Shown one piece after another: positions 20,556 through 28,685 of a stretch of 64,000 nt of DNA. The notes beneath the pieces were generated by a model. It did not search any database. It worked only from the letters and a program-made list of their open reading frames with translations, and was not told the DNA's origin. The stretch lies in the NCBI GenBank assembly GCA_005843825.1, contig SZXX01000048.1, positions 1 through 64,000 of the forward strand, written 5' to 3'. The translations under genes were made by a program, and so were the position numbers. Each line of letters begins with the position of its first letter. Position 1 is the stretch's first letter. Source of the stretch: Chlorobium sp. Its GTDB lineage: Bacteria; Bacteroidota; Chlorobiia; Chlorobiales; Chlorobiaceae.

Positions 20556-21860
20556 TTGTCCGACATGCCTCAACTAACCAGATCAGCAGAACTCTTTGAA
20601 AAAGCAAAGAAGTTTATTCCCGGTGGTGTGAACTCTCCAGTCCGGGCATTTAAATCCGTTGGTGGAAATCCAATTTACATGGCTAAAGGGTCAGGCGCAT
20701 ACATGACCGATGTTGACGGCAACACTTATCTTGACTATGTCGGCTCATGGGGACCGTTCATTCTCGGCAGCATGCACCCAAGAATCACAGCTGCGCTTGA
20801 ATATACCCTGAAAAATATCGGCACCAGCTTCGGCACCCCGATCGAAATGGAAATTGAGATTGCCGAACTTCTCTGTAAAATCGTTCCATCTCTCGAAATG
20901 GTCCGCATGGTTAACAGCGGAACAGAAGCAACCATGTCGGCAGTGAGACTCGCAAGAGGCTACACCGGTCGCGATAAAATAATTAAATTTGAAGGTTGCT
21001 ATCACGGCCACGGCGACAGCTTCCTTATCAAGGCTGGTTCAGGTGCATTGACACTCGGCGCTCCAGACAGCCCCGGCGTCACCAAAGGCACCGCAATGGA
21101 TACGCTCAATGCAAAATACAACGATATCGAATCAGTAAAACTCCTTGTCAATGAAAACAAGGATAAGGTTGCTGCCATCATCATCGAACCCGTCGCAGGC
21201 AATACCGGCGTTATCCCTCCGCAACCAGGGTTCCTTGCTGCGCTCCGCGGGCTATGCGACCAGGAAGGCATTGTCCTGATTTTTGATGAAGTTATGTGCG
21301 GATTCCGTGTCGCTCTCGGCGGTGCCCAGAGCCTGTATGGCGTCACTCCTGACTTGACCACCATGGGGAAGATTATCGGCGGCGGGCTTCCTGTCGGAGC
21401 CTTCGGAGGTAAACGCAAAATCATGGAAAGAGTTGCCCCGCTAGGAGATGTCTACCAGGCAGGAACCCTTTCAGGCAATCCTCTTGCGCTCACCGCAGGC
21501 CTTGAAACCCTTAAAATCCTTATTGAAGAGAATCCGTATCCGGAACTCGAAAGAAAATCTGCAATTCTTGAAGCGGGCTTCAGTGACAACTTGAAAAAAC
21601 TCGGTCTGAACTACGTGCAGAACCGCGTTGGCTCAATGTCCTGCCTCTTCTTTACCGAAACACCGGTCATCAACTTCGATACTGCCATCACTGCCGATGT
21701 TAAAAAACACGGAAAATACTTCCATTCAATGCTTGATCAGGGAATCTATCTTGCTCCATCACAGTTTGAAGCAATGTTCACCAGTTTCGTGCACACTGAT
21801 GCTGATCTGGAAAAAACCATCAAGGCCAACTATAACGCCCTTGTTGCCTCCGGCAAGTAA
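20556..21860 (+). CDS. hemL: Glutamate-1-semialdehyde 2,1-aminomutase
   Basis: FIPGGVNSPVRAFKSVGGNP; VNSGTEATMSAVRLARG; TTMGKIIGGGLPVGAFGGK. Confidence 0.97.
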   Translation: MSDMPQLTRSAELFEKAKKFIPGGVNSPVRAFKSVGGNPIYMAKGSGAYMTDVDGNTYLDYVGSWGPFILGSMHPRITAALEYTLKNIGTSFGTPIEMEIEIAELLCKIVPSLEMVRMVNSGTEATMSAVRLARGYTGRDKIIKFEGCYHGHGDSFLIKAGSGALTLGAPDSPGVTKGTAMDTLNAKYNDIESVKLLVNENKDKVAAIIIEPVAGNTGVIPPQPGFLAALRGLCDQEGIVLIFDEVMCGFRVALGGAQSLYGVTPDLTTMGKIIGGGLPVGAFGGKRKIMERVAPLGDVYQAGTLSGNPLALTAGLETLKILIEENPYPELERKSAILEAGFSDNLKKLGLNYVQNRVGSMSCLFFTETPVINFDTAITADVKKHGKYFHSMLDQGIYLAPSQFEAMFTSFVHTDADLEKTIKANYNALVASGK

Positions 21861-21882
21861 CGTTCTTGTGCCACTGCATCTT

Positions 21883-21912
21883 AAAAGGGAAGCCGTAAGG
21901 CTTCCCTTTTTG
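21883..21912 (+). terminator. Intrinsic terminator after hemL
   Basis: AAAAGGGAAGCC-GTAA-GGCTTCCCTTTTTG, perfect 12-bp stem with T run. Confidence 0.85.
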
Positions 21913-21936
21913 TTTCATCTTATGCGCAATTCCGCG

Positions 21937-22272
21937 TCATTCAATAATAGCTGCACGAACATTTTCCCTCGTAATCATAACCCGTTCTGACGAATCCCTC
22001 ACCATCCGCTCAAGCATCGGCAGAAAGCTGTCAATATTCTCCGTAGTGTCCACAAGCTCAACAATCATGGGAAGGTTAAGTCCGAACTCCACGATTTTAG
22101 CTGTATTGATATGCAGGTCATGACCGTAGGAAAGCACCCCCTTCATTACTGTTGCACCCGCCATCCCAAGCTGCCGGGCTTCACGGACTATCTCCTCATA
22201 GAGGGGGCGATGCCCGAAGCGTACATGTTCACCGACAAAAATCCGCAGCGATTCCAAATTTTTCAGTTCCAT
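21937..22272 (-). CDS. DUF190 / PII-like protein
   Basis: Start ATG 22272 (MELKNLESLRIFVGEHVRFGHRPLYEEIVREARQLGMAGATVMKGVLSYG), preceded by AAAGGGGGG; COG1993-like. Confidence 0.88.
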   Translation of the reverse strand: MELKNLESLRIFVGEHVRFGHRPLYEEIVREARQLGMAGATVMKGVLSYGHDLHINTAKIVEFGLNLPMIVELVDTTENIDSFLPMLERMVRDSSERVMITRENVRAAIIE

Positions 22273-22496
22273 AATCCCCCCTTTCATTGAGTTCCTTATG
22301 AATAAAGGCTTTCCATCCATCTTGTTACAATACCGTTAAAAAAACTAGAAAATTGATCTTTATCAAGGGTAAATCCAAACTGAAATATACACCACCTACC
22401 CGCTAAACTCGAACAGTAAAAGAATCCTTGTTGGTTCATCCTATTCTGTATGATCTGTCCAGTATTGACCTGTTGGCGGGTGAAGGTGGAACACAA

Positions 22497-22519
22497 AACC
22501 CCGGTGGAGTGCCGGGGTT
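22497..22519 (-). terminator. Terminator of the TAC-like operon
   Basis: AACCCCGG-TGGAGTG-CCGGGGTT perfect 8-bp stem about 20 bp past the secB-like stop; no strong U run. Confidence 0.6.
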
Positions 22520-22539
22520 ATAAAGTGATAATCAGTGTG

Positions 22540-22980
22540 CTAAGATTTCTTATCTCCAATATGGTCATCCACCTTTGGGACAAAATCCTTTGGATCAATA
22601 ATCGGTAAAGGAATATTTTCTAAGAATGTTCCGGCACCTTTGGTTAAAATAGCCCCTCTGGTTGTTGAAATCGCCAAGGAAACCGGAGTAACAAGAAGAG
22701 AATTTGGATAGGTAATAGCCCCGTCTTCTGACACATGAGGCTCTGTATTATAAACAGAAAACAATGTTGCAGTCTGTGCTTTTGCGACTTCCTCCTCATT
22801 ACTTTGTCTGATAACTCTAACTAATACATACACAACGATTCGAGATTTATCTGTCTCAATATTAGCTGCGATTTCAAAATTAAAGACTTCATCCGCAGCA
22901 ATATTTTCTTGCTGCACAAAATTAAATGAAACAAACTTAAATGCCTCAAACTTTATCCCTATTGTATTTTTATTGCTCAT
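22540..22980 (-). CDS. SecB-like protein (putative TAC chaperone)
   Basis: MSNKNTIGIKFEAFKFVSFNFVQQENIAADEVFNFEIAANI... (146 aa). NSLLVTPVSLAISTTRGAILTKGAGTFLENIPLPIIDPKDFVP aligns by eye to the SecB C-terminal pattern ([34 protein letters not shown]). Confidence 0.72.
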   Translation of the reverse strand: MSNKNTIGIKFEAFKFVSFNFVQQENIAADEVFNFEIAANIETDKSRIVVYVLVRVIRQSNEEEVAKAQTATLFSVYNTEPHVSEDGAITYPNSLLVTPVSLAISTTRGAILTKGAGTFLENIPLPIIDPKDFVPKVDDHIGDKKS

Positions 22981-22986
22981 GATCAA

Positions 22987-23388
22987 TTAAGCTGCTTCAT
23001 CCCACTCGTTTGATCCTTTTCCAGAACTAACAGTATGAGTCTGAGTGGGTGTCTCGGAAATCTTTTCAGCTATTTTTTCCCAGGAATTCTCAAAATATGG
23101 TACACCTATATATTTATATGCTTTGGGTTTCAAAGGGATATCAATAACGTCTTTACCTAAAGCAACTTCGAGCTCCACAATAGTTTTAAGTGTTGGGTTT
23201 GCCCATCCTGATAAAACTCTACTGATATAGGATTCTTGTTTTCCCAACGTTTCGGCAAGCTCTCTCTGAGTCATCCCAGTCTCTTCCAGTAACTCATTTA
23301 TTTTTATAGCAAACTCTCCCTGACGTTTAACAAACTGTTTAGTATAAGGGGATATCTTTGCTAAAGTTTGTTTCAGCAGTGATGTCAT
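22987..23388 (-). CDS. XRE/HTH antitoxin-like protein with C-terminal extension
   Basis: Start ATG 23388 (MTSLLKQTLAKISPYTKQ...). HTH_3 motif GMTQRELAETLGKQESYISRVLSGWANPTLKTIVELEVALG, then a tail containing YKYIGVPYFENSW. Confidence 0.85.
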   Translation of the reverse strand: MTSLLKQTLAKISPYTKQFVKRQGEFAIKINELLEETGMTQRELAETLGKQESYISRVLSGWANPTLKTIVELEVALGKDVIDIPLKPKAYKYIGVPYFENSWEKIAEKISETPTQTHTVSSGKGSNEWDEAA

Positions 23389-23395
23389 GATCGTA

Positions 23396-23875
23396 TTAGT
23401 TTGATGTAAAGTTAAGATTTCCGCTAATAATACCAGTCCTCGAATCAATAACGATCTCACCGGATTTTTGACGAGCCTCAATTAATCCATCAATTATTTG
23501 AAGCTTATCAGCAATATCTTTAAGGGTTGAGTCCTCCTGATATGTGCGTGTTGTCTTGATACCACCAAAACCGGCAATCAACAAAACACTTGACCAGCGC
23601 AAACAAAACAGTCTAAGGGGCCCATTATCATAATGAAACGCACTCAATGCATCTTTGATGGATCCTTCAGGTTTAAAAAACCACTCCTTGAAACCCTGAT
23701 GCTCAACCATATCTCCGAGTCGTGAAACCAAGGGTTCGAAGTCATGAGATTCTTTGATTTCCTTTTTTGAAAGAAACTTATCCAACTCAGTATTCTCGGC
23801 ACCCTCAAAGCGAACCGTGTAGAGCGAACCTCCGAGGCCATGAGCGTAATACTCTATCTCAAAACTAAGTTTCAC
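23396..23875 (-). CDS. Putative toxin of the TAC-like module (unassigned; distant HigB/RelE-like C-terminal half suspected)
   Basis: 159 aa, GTG start at 23875. LRLFCLRWSSVLLIAGFGGIKTTRTYQEDSTLKDIADKLQIIDGLIEAR resembles the strand-strand-helix end of HigB/Gp49 toxins. Stop 7 nt before the antitoxin start. Confidence 0.5.
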   Translation of the reverse strand: MKLSFEIEYYAHGLGGSLYTVRFEGAENTELDKFLSKKEIKESHDFEPLVSRLGDMVEHQGFKEWFFKPEGSIKDALSAFHYDNGPLRLFCLRWSSVLLIAGFGGIKTTRTYQEDSTLKDIADKLQIIDGLIEARQKSGEIVIDSRTGIISGNLNFTSN

Positions 23876-24115
23876 TTATAAGTTAAGCTGCGAGATTAAA
23901 AAAACAAAGAATTTCTAATAATTATGAAAAGAATATAAAAACAATGTGATTGACAAGTAACTTCACAAGTAAAAAACATGAAAAGTTTTATTTCACCAGC
24001 CTCAGTTTCGGGGATACCGCAATACTCTCCCGCAAAGCTCATCAACTCCTCATTGACCTTGGCAAACACGCTGCCCGAATCACCCAAGCTTTGCTGCCGA
24101 TATGGACAACAAAAA

Positions 24116-24135
24116 AGCAGGCTGTTAGACCTGCT
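24116..24135 (-). terminator. Terminator downstream of crcB
   Basis: On the minus strand AGCAGG-TCTAACAG-CCTGCT followed by TTTTTG. Confidence 0.65.
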
Positions 24136-24194
24136 CTGGTATCATGGCTATAAAAGCCCTTTTTGAGCTATCAACCCCGCGCAATTTTCCCCCC

Positions 24195-24578
24195 TTATGT
24201 CCAGAGTTTTGCAATGATAGTTCCTGAATAGAGAGCAATCAGCCCCCCCGCGATACTGCCGGCAAGATATAAGCTGGTATAGAAGATCTGGCCATCTTTG
24301 ATGAGTGCCGTAGACTCAAACATATAAGCTGAAAACGTGGTAAATCCCCCGCAAATACCAGTCACAAGAAAAAGTCTTGCTTCAGGAGAGACAAGGGTAG
24401 TCGATACGGCCAGCTCGCTCAGAAGACCAATCAGAAAACTGCCGAAAATATTTACTGCAAATGTTGCAAAAGGAAAGCCCGGAACTAGCGGAGAGAAGAG
24501 AAGAGTAACCAGATAGCGCGCAATGGAGCCAAGAAACCCCCCTGTACCTACCAGCAGCAGCGCTCCCGAATGTTTCAT
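24195..24578 (-). CDS. crcB: Fluoride ion channel CrcB/Fluc
   Basis: GGFLGSIARYLVTLLF, FPFATFAVNIFGSFLIGLLSELA, TGICGGFTTFSAYMFESTALI. Confidence 0.95.
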   Translation of the reverse strand: MKHSGALLLVGTGGFLGSIARYLVTLLFSPLVPGFPFATFAVNIFGSFLIGLLSELAVSTTLVSPEARLFLVTGICGGFTTFSAYMFESTALIKDGQIFYTSLYLAGSIAGGLIALYSGTIIAKLWT

Positions 24579-24617
24579 AAACAGTACCTCCCTGGCACTG
24601 CATAAGTGGGCAGAGAT

Positions 24618-24881
24618 CTATCGATCATGACCACCTTGCCCTTCTTCTATCCGCTTGTGAGCGCAGCACATCTCGTCGAGAATACCGAGCAGGGTATTGA
24701 AAATACCCACACAGACGATTGTCGGAGCCCATAACCCTATAAAAATGGCAATCAGCTCATGGTTTACCCCTGTACCAAAAATAAAGACGTAAATGGAAAG
24801 CAGTATCGAAAGTGATGCTCCAATAAAATAATAATGCGGCTTCATACCCTGAATTTGATTTAGTGAGCCATACCTTTTCAA
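24618..24881 (-). CDS. Small two-TM membrane protein of unknown function
   Basis: MKRYGSLNQIQGMKPHYYFIGASLSILLSIYVFIFGTGVNHELIAIFIGLWAPTIVCVGIFNTLLG; 39 nt upstream of crcB on the same strand. Confidence 0.65.
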   Translation of the reverse strand: MKRYGSLNQIQGMKPHYYFIGASLSILLSIYVFIFGTGVNHELIAIFIGLWAPTIVCVGIFNTLLGILDEMCCAHKRIEEGQGGHDR

Positions 24882-24904
24882 AATGTAATCATAAGGCCAT
24901 AAAA

Positions 24905-24937
24905 AACCCAGCTCAACAAAGCTTTATCTGTTGGGCA
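24905..24937 (-). terminator. Candidate terminator of the SOUL gene
   Basis: Minus strand GCCCAACAGATAAAGCTTTGTTGAGCTGGGTTTTTT; bulged stem plus T run. Confidence 0.45.
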
Positions 24938-24945
24938 TAACCGGT

Positions 24946-25581
24946 CTACTCAATATCGATATGCACCTCGTTCCGTCGCAAAAAAGGAATGGTCCAGGGT
25001 GGGTCATAGCTTGCCGCTCGTGGTCCGGAGAGTATCCTGACTCCTTTCTTCTCAAGCCACAGGGTAAGCGTCTGGGCATAATTCCGGAGATTATTTTCAG
25101 AATGCAGGCCCGTATAACGGATCACACCAACCTTCTTTCCCTGAACCATCCGCAGTTTCACTGCCGGATCAAGCGGGGTGGGAAGCGCTTCAAGTGTCGA
25201 CCCTTCAGGCATCACAAACGACATCACCCATGCATTGCCTTTTTTTTCCTGTATCACCGGTGCGGTCATTGATATTTTTTCACTGGCAGGCTCCTGAAGC
25301 ACCGGAGCTGTCATTGCAATTTTCTGTTTTGCCCGGTTTTTGCCGAAAATATATCCGGCAAGGCGGCTGAAAGCCGCACCGCTTGTTTGCCCGTATGACC
25401 CTTCCACAACAGTTTCGGCAACTATCATCTCCCCATATTGCCTGATTTCAATCCCCCCCTCCTCTGAAAGAACCTTGTAAGGGGGCTCATTTGCCGTACG
25501 CTTTCCCAGCACCGAACAGCCTGCAAGCATCAGGCTTGTCATCAGTAACACAGACCATGCACCCATAATCTCCTCCATCAA
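24946..25581 (-). CDS. SOUL-family heme-binding protein (lipoprotein)
   Basis: [10 protein letters not shown] lipobox; [61 protein letters not shown]. Confidence 0.9.
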   Translation of the reverse strand: MMEEIMGAWSVLLMTSLMLAGCSVLGKRTANEPPYKVLSEEGGIEIRQYGEMIVAETVVEGSYGQTSGAAFSRLAGYIFGKNRAKQKIAMTAPVLQEPASEKISMTAPVIQEKKGNAWVMSFVMPEGSTLEALPTPLDPAVKLRMVQGKKVGVIRYTGLHSENNLRNYAQTLTLWLEKKGVRILSGPRAASYDPPWTIPFLRRNEVHIDIE

Positions 25582-25765
25582 TCATCATGATTATAAAAAA
25601 CACTCATAAAAGGGGAACAATCATTTCAGAGAAAAGGTTTTTCATGACTCATGACCAGCTCAAAAATTGAATTTGTCATAAATCGGCTTTAATTTATAGA
25701 CTTAAACCATTGACCTGACAGCATCAGTACTGTTCACAACCATTGAATCCACGAGGGAGAGTGCC

Positions 25766-26194
25766 ATAAGCCTGACTCTAAAAAAACGAATCCTTGCGAT
25801 CGACTACGGAACAAAACGCATAGGATTGGCTCAAAGCGATCCTCTCGGACTCTTTGCCCAGCCGGTAGGCACCTTTGACCGGGCAGGATTGTTCAAGATT
25901 CTTGAGGCAATACTTCGAAACGATGATGTTGAAAAAATTATTGTCGGCTACCCGCTCAGCAATACAGGCGAAAAAAATGCCATGACCGGCGTGCTTGACC
26001 GCTTTATTGAGGAGCTTTGTGAGGCCTACCCCCTGATAACGGTTGAAACCGTCAATGAACACCACTCATCGAGGGATGCACAACGAATCCTGGTTGCATC
26101 GGGCACATCCAGAAAGGTGCGGCAGCAAAAAGGGCGGCTCGACAGGGCGGCTGCATGCGTCATCCTTAGCGATTACCTTGAAACCCGTCAATAG
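25766..26194 (+). CDS. ruvX: Holliday junction resolvase-like YqgF/RuvX
   Basis: Frame gives (ATA)SLTLKKRILAIDYGTKRIGLAQSDPLG...; VGYPLSNTGEKNAM; DRAAACVILSDYLE. Start uncertain (see findings); the tracked ORF start at 25826 cuts off the catalytic motif. Confidence 0.88.
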   Translation: MSLTLKKRILAIDYGTKRIGLAQSDPLGLFAQPVGTFDRAGLFKILEAILRNDDVEKIIVGYPLSNTGEKNAMTGVLDRFIEELCEAYPLITVETVNEHHSSRDAQRILVASGTSRKVRQQKGRLDRAAACVILSDYLETRQ

Positions 26195-26329
26195 GAAGGG
26201 AGAGAAAAGCTCATTGGACCCCGCTGGTCCATGCTTGACTTTTTCCTTTAGCTTTTCGGAACTGCTTCTTTATCTTTAGGTTCATTGATCTGTAACATCC
26301 TCGCTTAAAATTTTCAGCCCATATTTTTC

Positions 26330-26911
26330 ATGAGTACTTCCGCAATGCTTGACGTTTTTAAAACAACAGGAGCTCTGCTCGAGGGTCATTTCAAGCTGAC
26401 ATCCGGACGCCACAGCAACACCTATTTTCAGTGCGCAAAAGTGCTCCAGTATCCGGAACACCTCACAGCGGTATGCGGCGAAATTGCCAGGCATTTTGCC
26501 GACAAGAATGTTGAAACTGTCATCTCTCCGGCTATCGGCGGGATAGTGGTCGGAACGGAAGTAGGACGCCAGCTCGGAGTAAAAACAATTTTTGCTGAAC
26601 GCAAAGATGGAGTCATGACGATCCGCAGGGGATTCAGCCTTGAACCCGATGAACGGGTGCTTGTAATCGAGGATGTCATAACTACCGGTGGTTCGGTTGC
26701 AGAGGTTATTGAACTCATCAAACGTTCCGGCGCTTCGCTCGTCGGTGTCGGTTCGGTTGTTGACCGCAGTAACGGACGCGTCAGGCTTGCTGATGACCAT
26801 TTTTCAGTACTTTCAATGGAAGTGATAAGCTTCACTCCCGAAGAGTGCCCTCTCTGTAAGAAAGGTGTGACTATTGATGCTCCCGGAAGCCGGGCGAACA
26901 AGCAAAATTGA
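26330..26911 (+). CDS. pyrE: Orotate phosphoribosyltransferase
   Basis: [42 protein letters not shown]. Confidence 0.95.
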   Translation: MSTSAMLDVFKTTGALLEGHFKLTSGRHSNTYFQCAKVLQYPEHLTAVCGEIARHFADKNVETVISPAIGGIVVGTEVGRQLGVKTIFAERKDGVMTIRRGFSLEPDERVLVIEDVITTGGSVAEVIELIKRSGASLVGVGSVVDRSNGRVRLADDHFSVLSMEVISFTPEECPLCKKGVTIDAPGSRANKQN

Positions 26912-26916
26912 ACTGC

Positions 26917-27786
26917 ATGACTGAGCATCCACCTATCAGAAGCATTTCGTTTATTGGCCTCGGGTTGATCGGAATGTCACTTTTGAGAGCAATAAAACGC
27001 TCTCCGCTTGCCGTAAAGAGCAATATTCTGTTGCAGGGGTTCGACCCTAACTTTACCGAAAGCGATCGGCAGCGCGTCACTGAGCTTGGTCTTGAACGGT
27101 TTGTTGATGACAAAAAAAAGCTCTACAGCGCTGATCTGATTATTCTTTCAGCTCCGGTTGAAGCTAATATTGCCCTGCTCGAAGAGATAAAACAGCTTGC
27201 ACCACCAACAACGCTTGTCAGCGATGTATCAAGCACAAAGTCCCTTATCGCCCGAAAAGCCTTTGAGCTCGACATTCCCTTTATTGGAATGCACCCTATG
27301 GCAGGTAAGGAGCAGCAAGGGTACCGTGAAAGCCATGAGGAACTGCTGCAGGGACGTCGCATTATCCTCTGCGACGACAAAAGCCTGCTTTCCGGCAAAA
27401 AAGGAATATTTCTCATCGAACTCCTTCGCTCTGCTGGTTGCTCAACACTGTCTATGACCCCTGATGAACATGACCGCATCATAGCAAAAGTCAGTCATCT
27501 GCCCCAGTTGCTTTCGACACTTCTGATGGCTTACTGTGGAGACTCCATCAATAAATCAGGACCGGGGTTCGCCACCATTACCAGACTTGCAGGAAGTTCA
27601 TGGCAGATATGGCGGGATATCATTGCAACCAACAGTGATAACATTGCAGATGAACTCAAGCATTTTTCCGGAGAGCTTGCCCGACTCTCACAAGAGGTAC
27701 GGGAAGGTAACCTTGAACGGCTTGAATCGCGCTTCAGTGATGCCAACCGGCTTTATCAAACCCTCAAAGAGATGGACCAGCAATGA
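26917..27786 (+). CDS. tyrA: Prephenate dehydrogenase
   Basis: [67 protein letters not shown]. Confidence 0.93.
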   Translation: MTEHPPIRSISFIGLGLIGMSLLRAIKRSPLAVKSNILLQGFDPNFTESDRQRVTELGLERFVDDKKKLYSADLIILSAPVEANIALLEEIKQLAPPTTLVSDVSSTKSLIARKAFELDIPFIGMHPMAGKEQQGYRESHEELLQGRRIILCDDKSLLSGKKGIFLIELLRSAGCSTLSMTPDEHDRIIAKVSHLPQLLSTLLMAYCGDSINKSGPGFATITRLAGSSWQIWRDIIATNSDNIADELKHFSGELARLSQEVREGNLERLESRFSDANRLYQTLKEMDQQ

Positions 27787-28640
27787 AATTTGCAATTATT
27801 GTCAATGTTTCAAGGGAAACAGCGCTGGATCTTGCCCGGAAGCTTGCTTTGTGGTTTAATGAGCGGGACATAGAGTATATCTTTGAAACACAATCAGCAG
27901 AAAAACTGGATACAGAAAACTCTCTTCCTGTTGAGGAGCTCAGCAGGCACTGTGACGCATTCATATCTCTTGGCGGAGATGGCACGCTGCTGTTTACGTC
28001 ACATTACGCCATAACAAAGCCAGTTATAGGAGTCAATGTCGGCTACCTCGGTTTTTTAACGGAGTTTACCCAGGCTGAAATGTTCGGGGCTATCGAAAAA
28101 GTACTTAACGGCACTTACTCAATTCATAATCGATTGCAGCTTGAAGCTTCACTGCCCGTTAACAACGACAGGCAGCGGTTTAAAGCCCTGAATGATGTCG
28201 TCATTGAAAAAGGCACCTATCCACGTATTCCGACATTTGTCATAAAGCTTGATGGTGAACTGCTAAGCTCTTACAGGGCTGACGGTATCATTATTGCTAC
28301 GTCAACAGGCTCAACGGCCTACTCCATGTCTGCCGGCGGTCCGATCATAGCTCCAAAATCAAGCGTTTTCGTCATCACCCCGATATGCCCGCACATGCTG
28401 ACCGTCCGGCCGATCGTTATAAGCGATGACAAAGTTATAGAAATCTCTGTCGATGCCCCTGATGGAGAGTTTCCACTTAACTGTGACGGACATTTCAGAA
28501 AATTTCTTGCCCCACATGAGATCGTCACTGTTAAAAAATCTGCCGAAGTCATCAACCTTGTCGCAAATGAAAGCCGCAATTACTGCGAAGTCCTGCGAAC
28601 AAAACTCTTATGGGGTCGCGAGCATAATTTCGGCATCTAA
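27783..28640 (+). CDS. nadK: NAD kinase
   Basis: [65 protein letters not shown] overlap with tyrA. Confidence 0.96.
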   Translation: MKFAIIVNVSRETALDLARKLALWFNERDIEYIFETQSAEKLDTENSLPVEELSRHCDAFISLGGDGTLLFTSHYAITKPVIGVNVGYLGFLTEFTQAEMFGAIEKVLNGTYSIHNRLQLEASLPVNNDRQRFKALNDVVIEKGTYPRIPTFVIKLDGELLSSYRADGIIIATSTGSTAYSMSAGGPIIAPKSSVFVITPICPHMLTVRPIVISDDKVIEISVDAPDGEFPLNCDGHFRKFLAPHEIVTVKKSAEVINLVANESRNYCEVLRTKLLWGREHNFGI

Positions 28641-28685
28641 AACCAGCCGATTATTTTTTCCCAACGAATCAGGCTGAACATCTTC

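Noticed and set aside
22296-22496. 66-aa minus-strand ORF between DUF190 and SecB-like genes
   Set aside because: No family resemblance; ends across the DUF190 5' region; the hairpin at 22497 better explains the gap.
26282-26928. Two long minus-strand ORFs (172 and 166 aa)
   Set aside because: Both are antisense to pyrE, which has clear OPRTase motifs.
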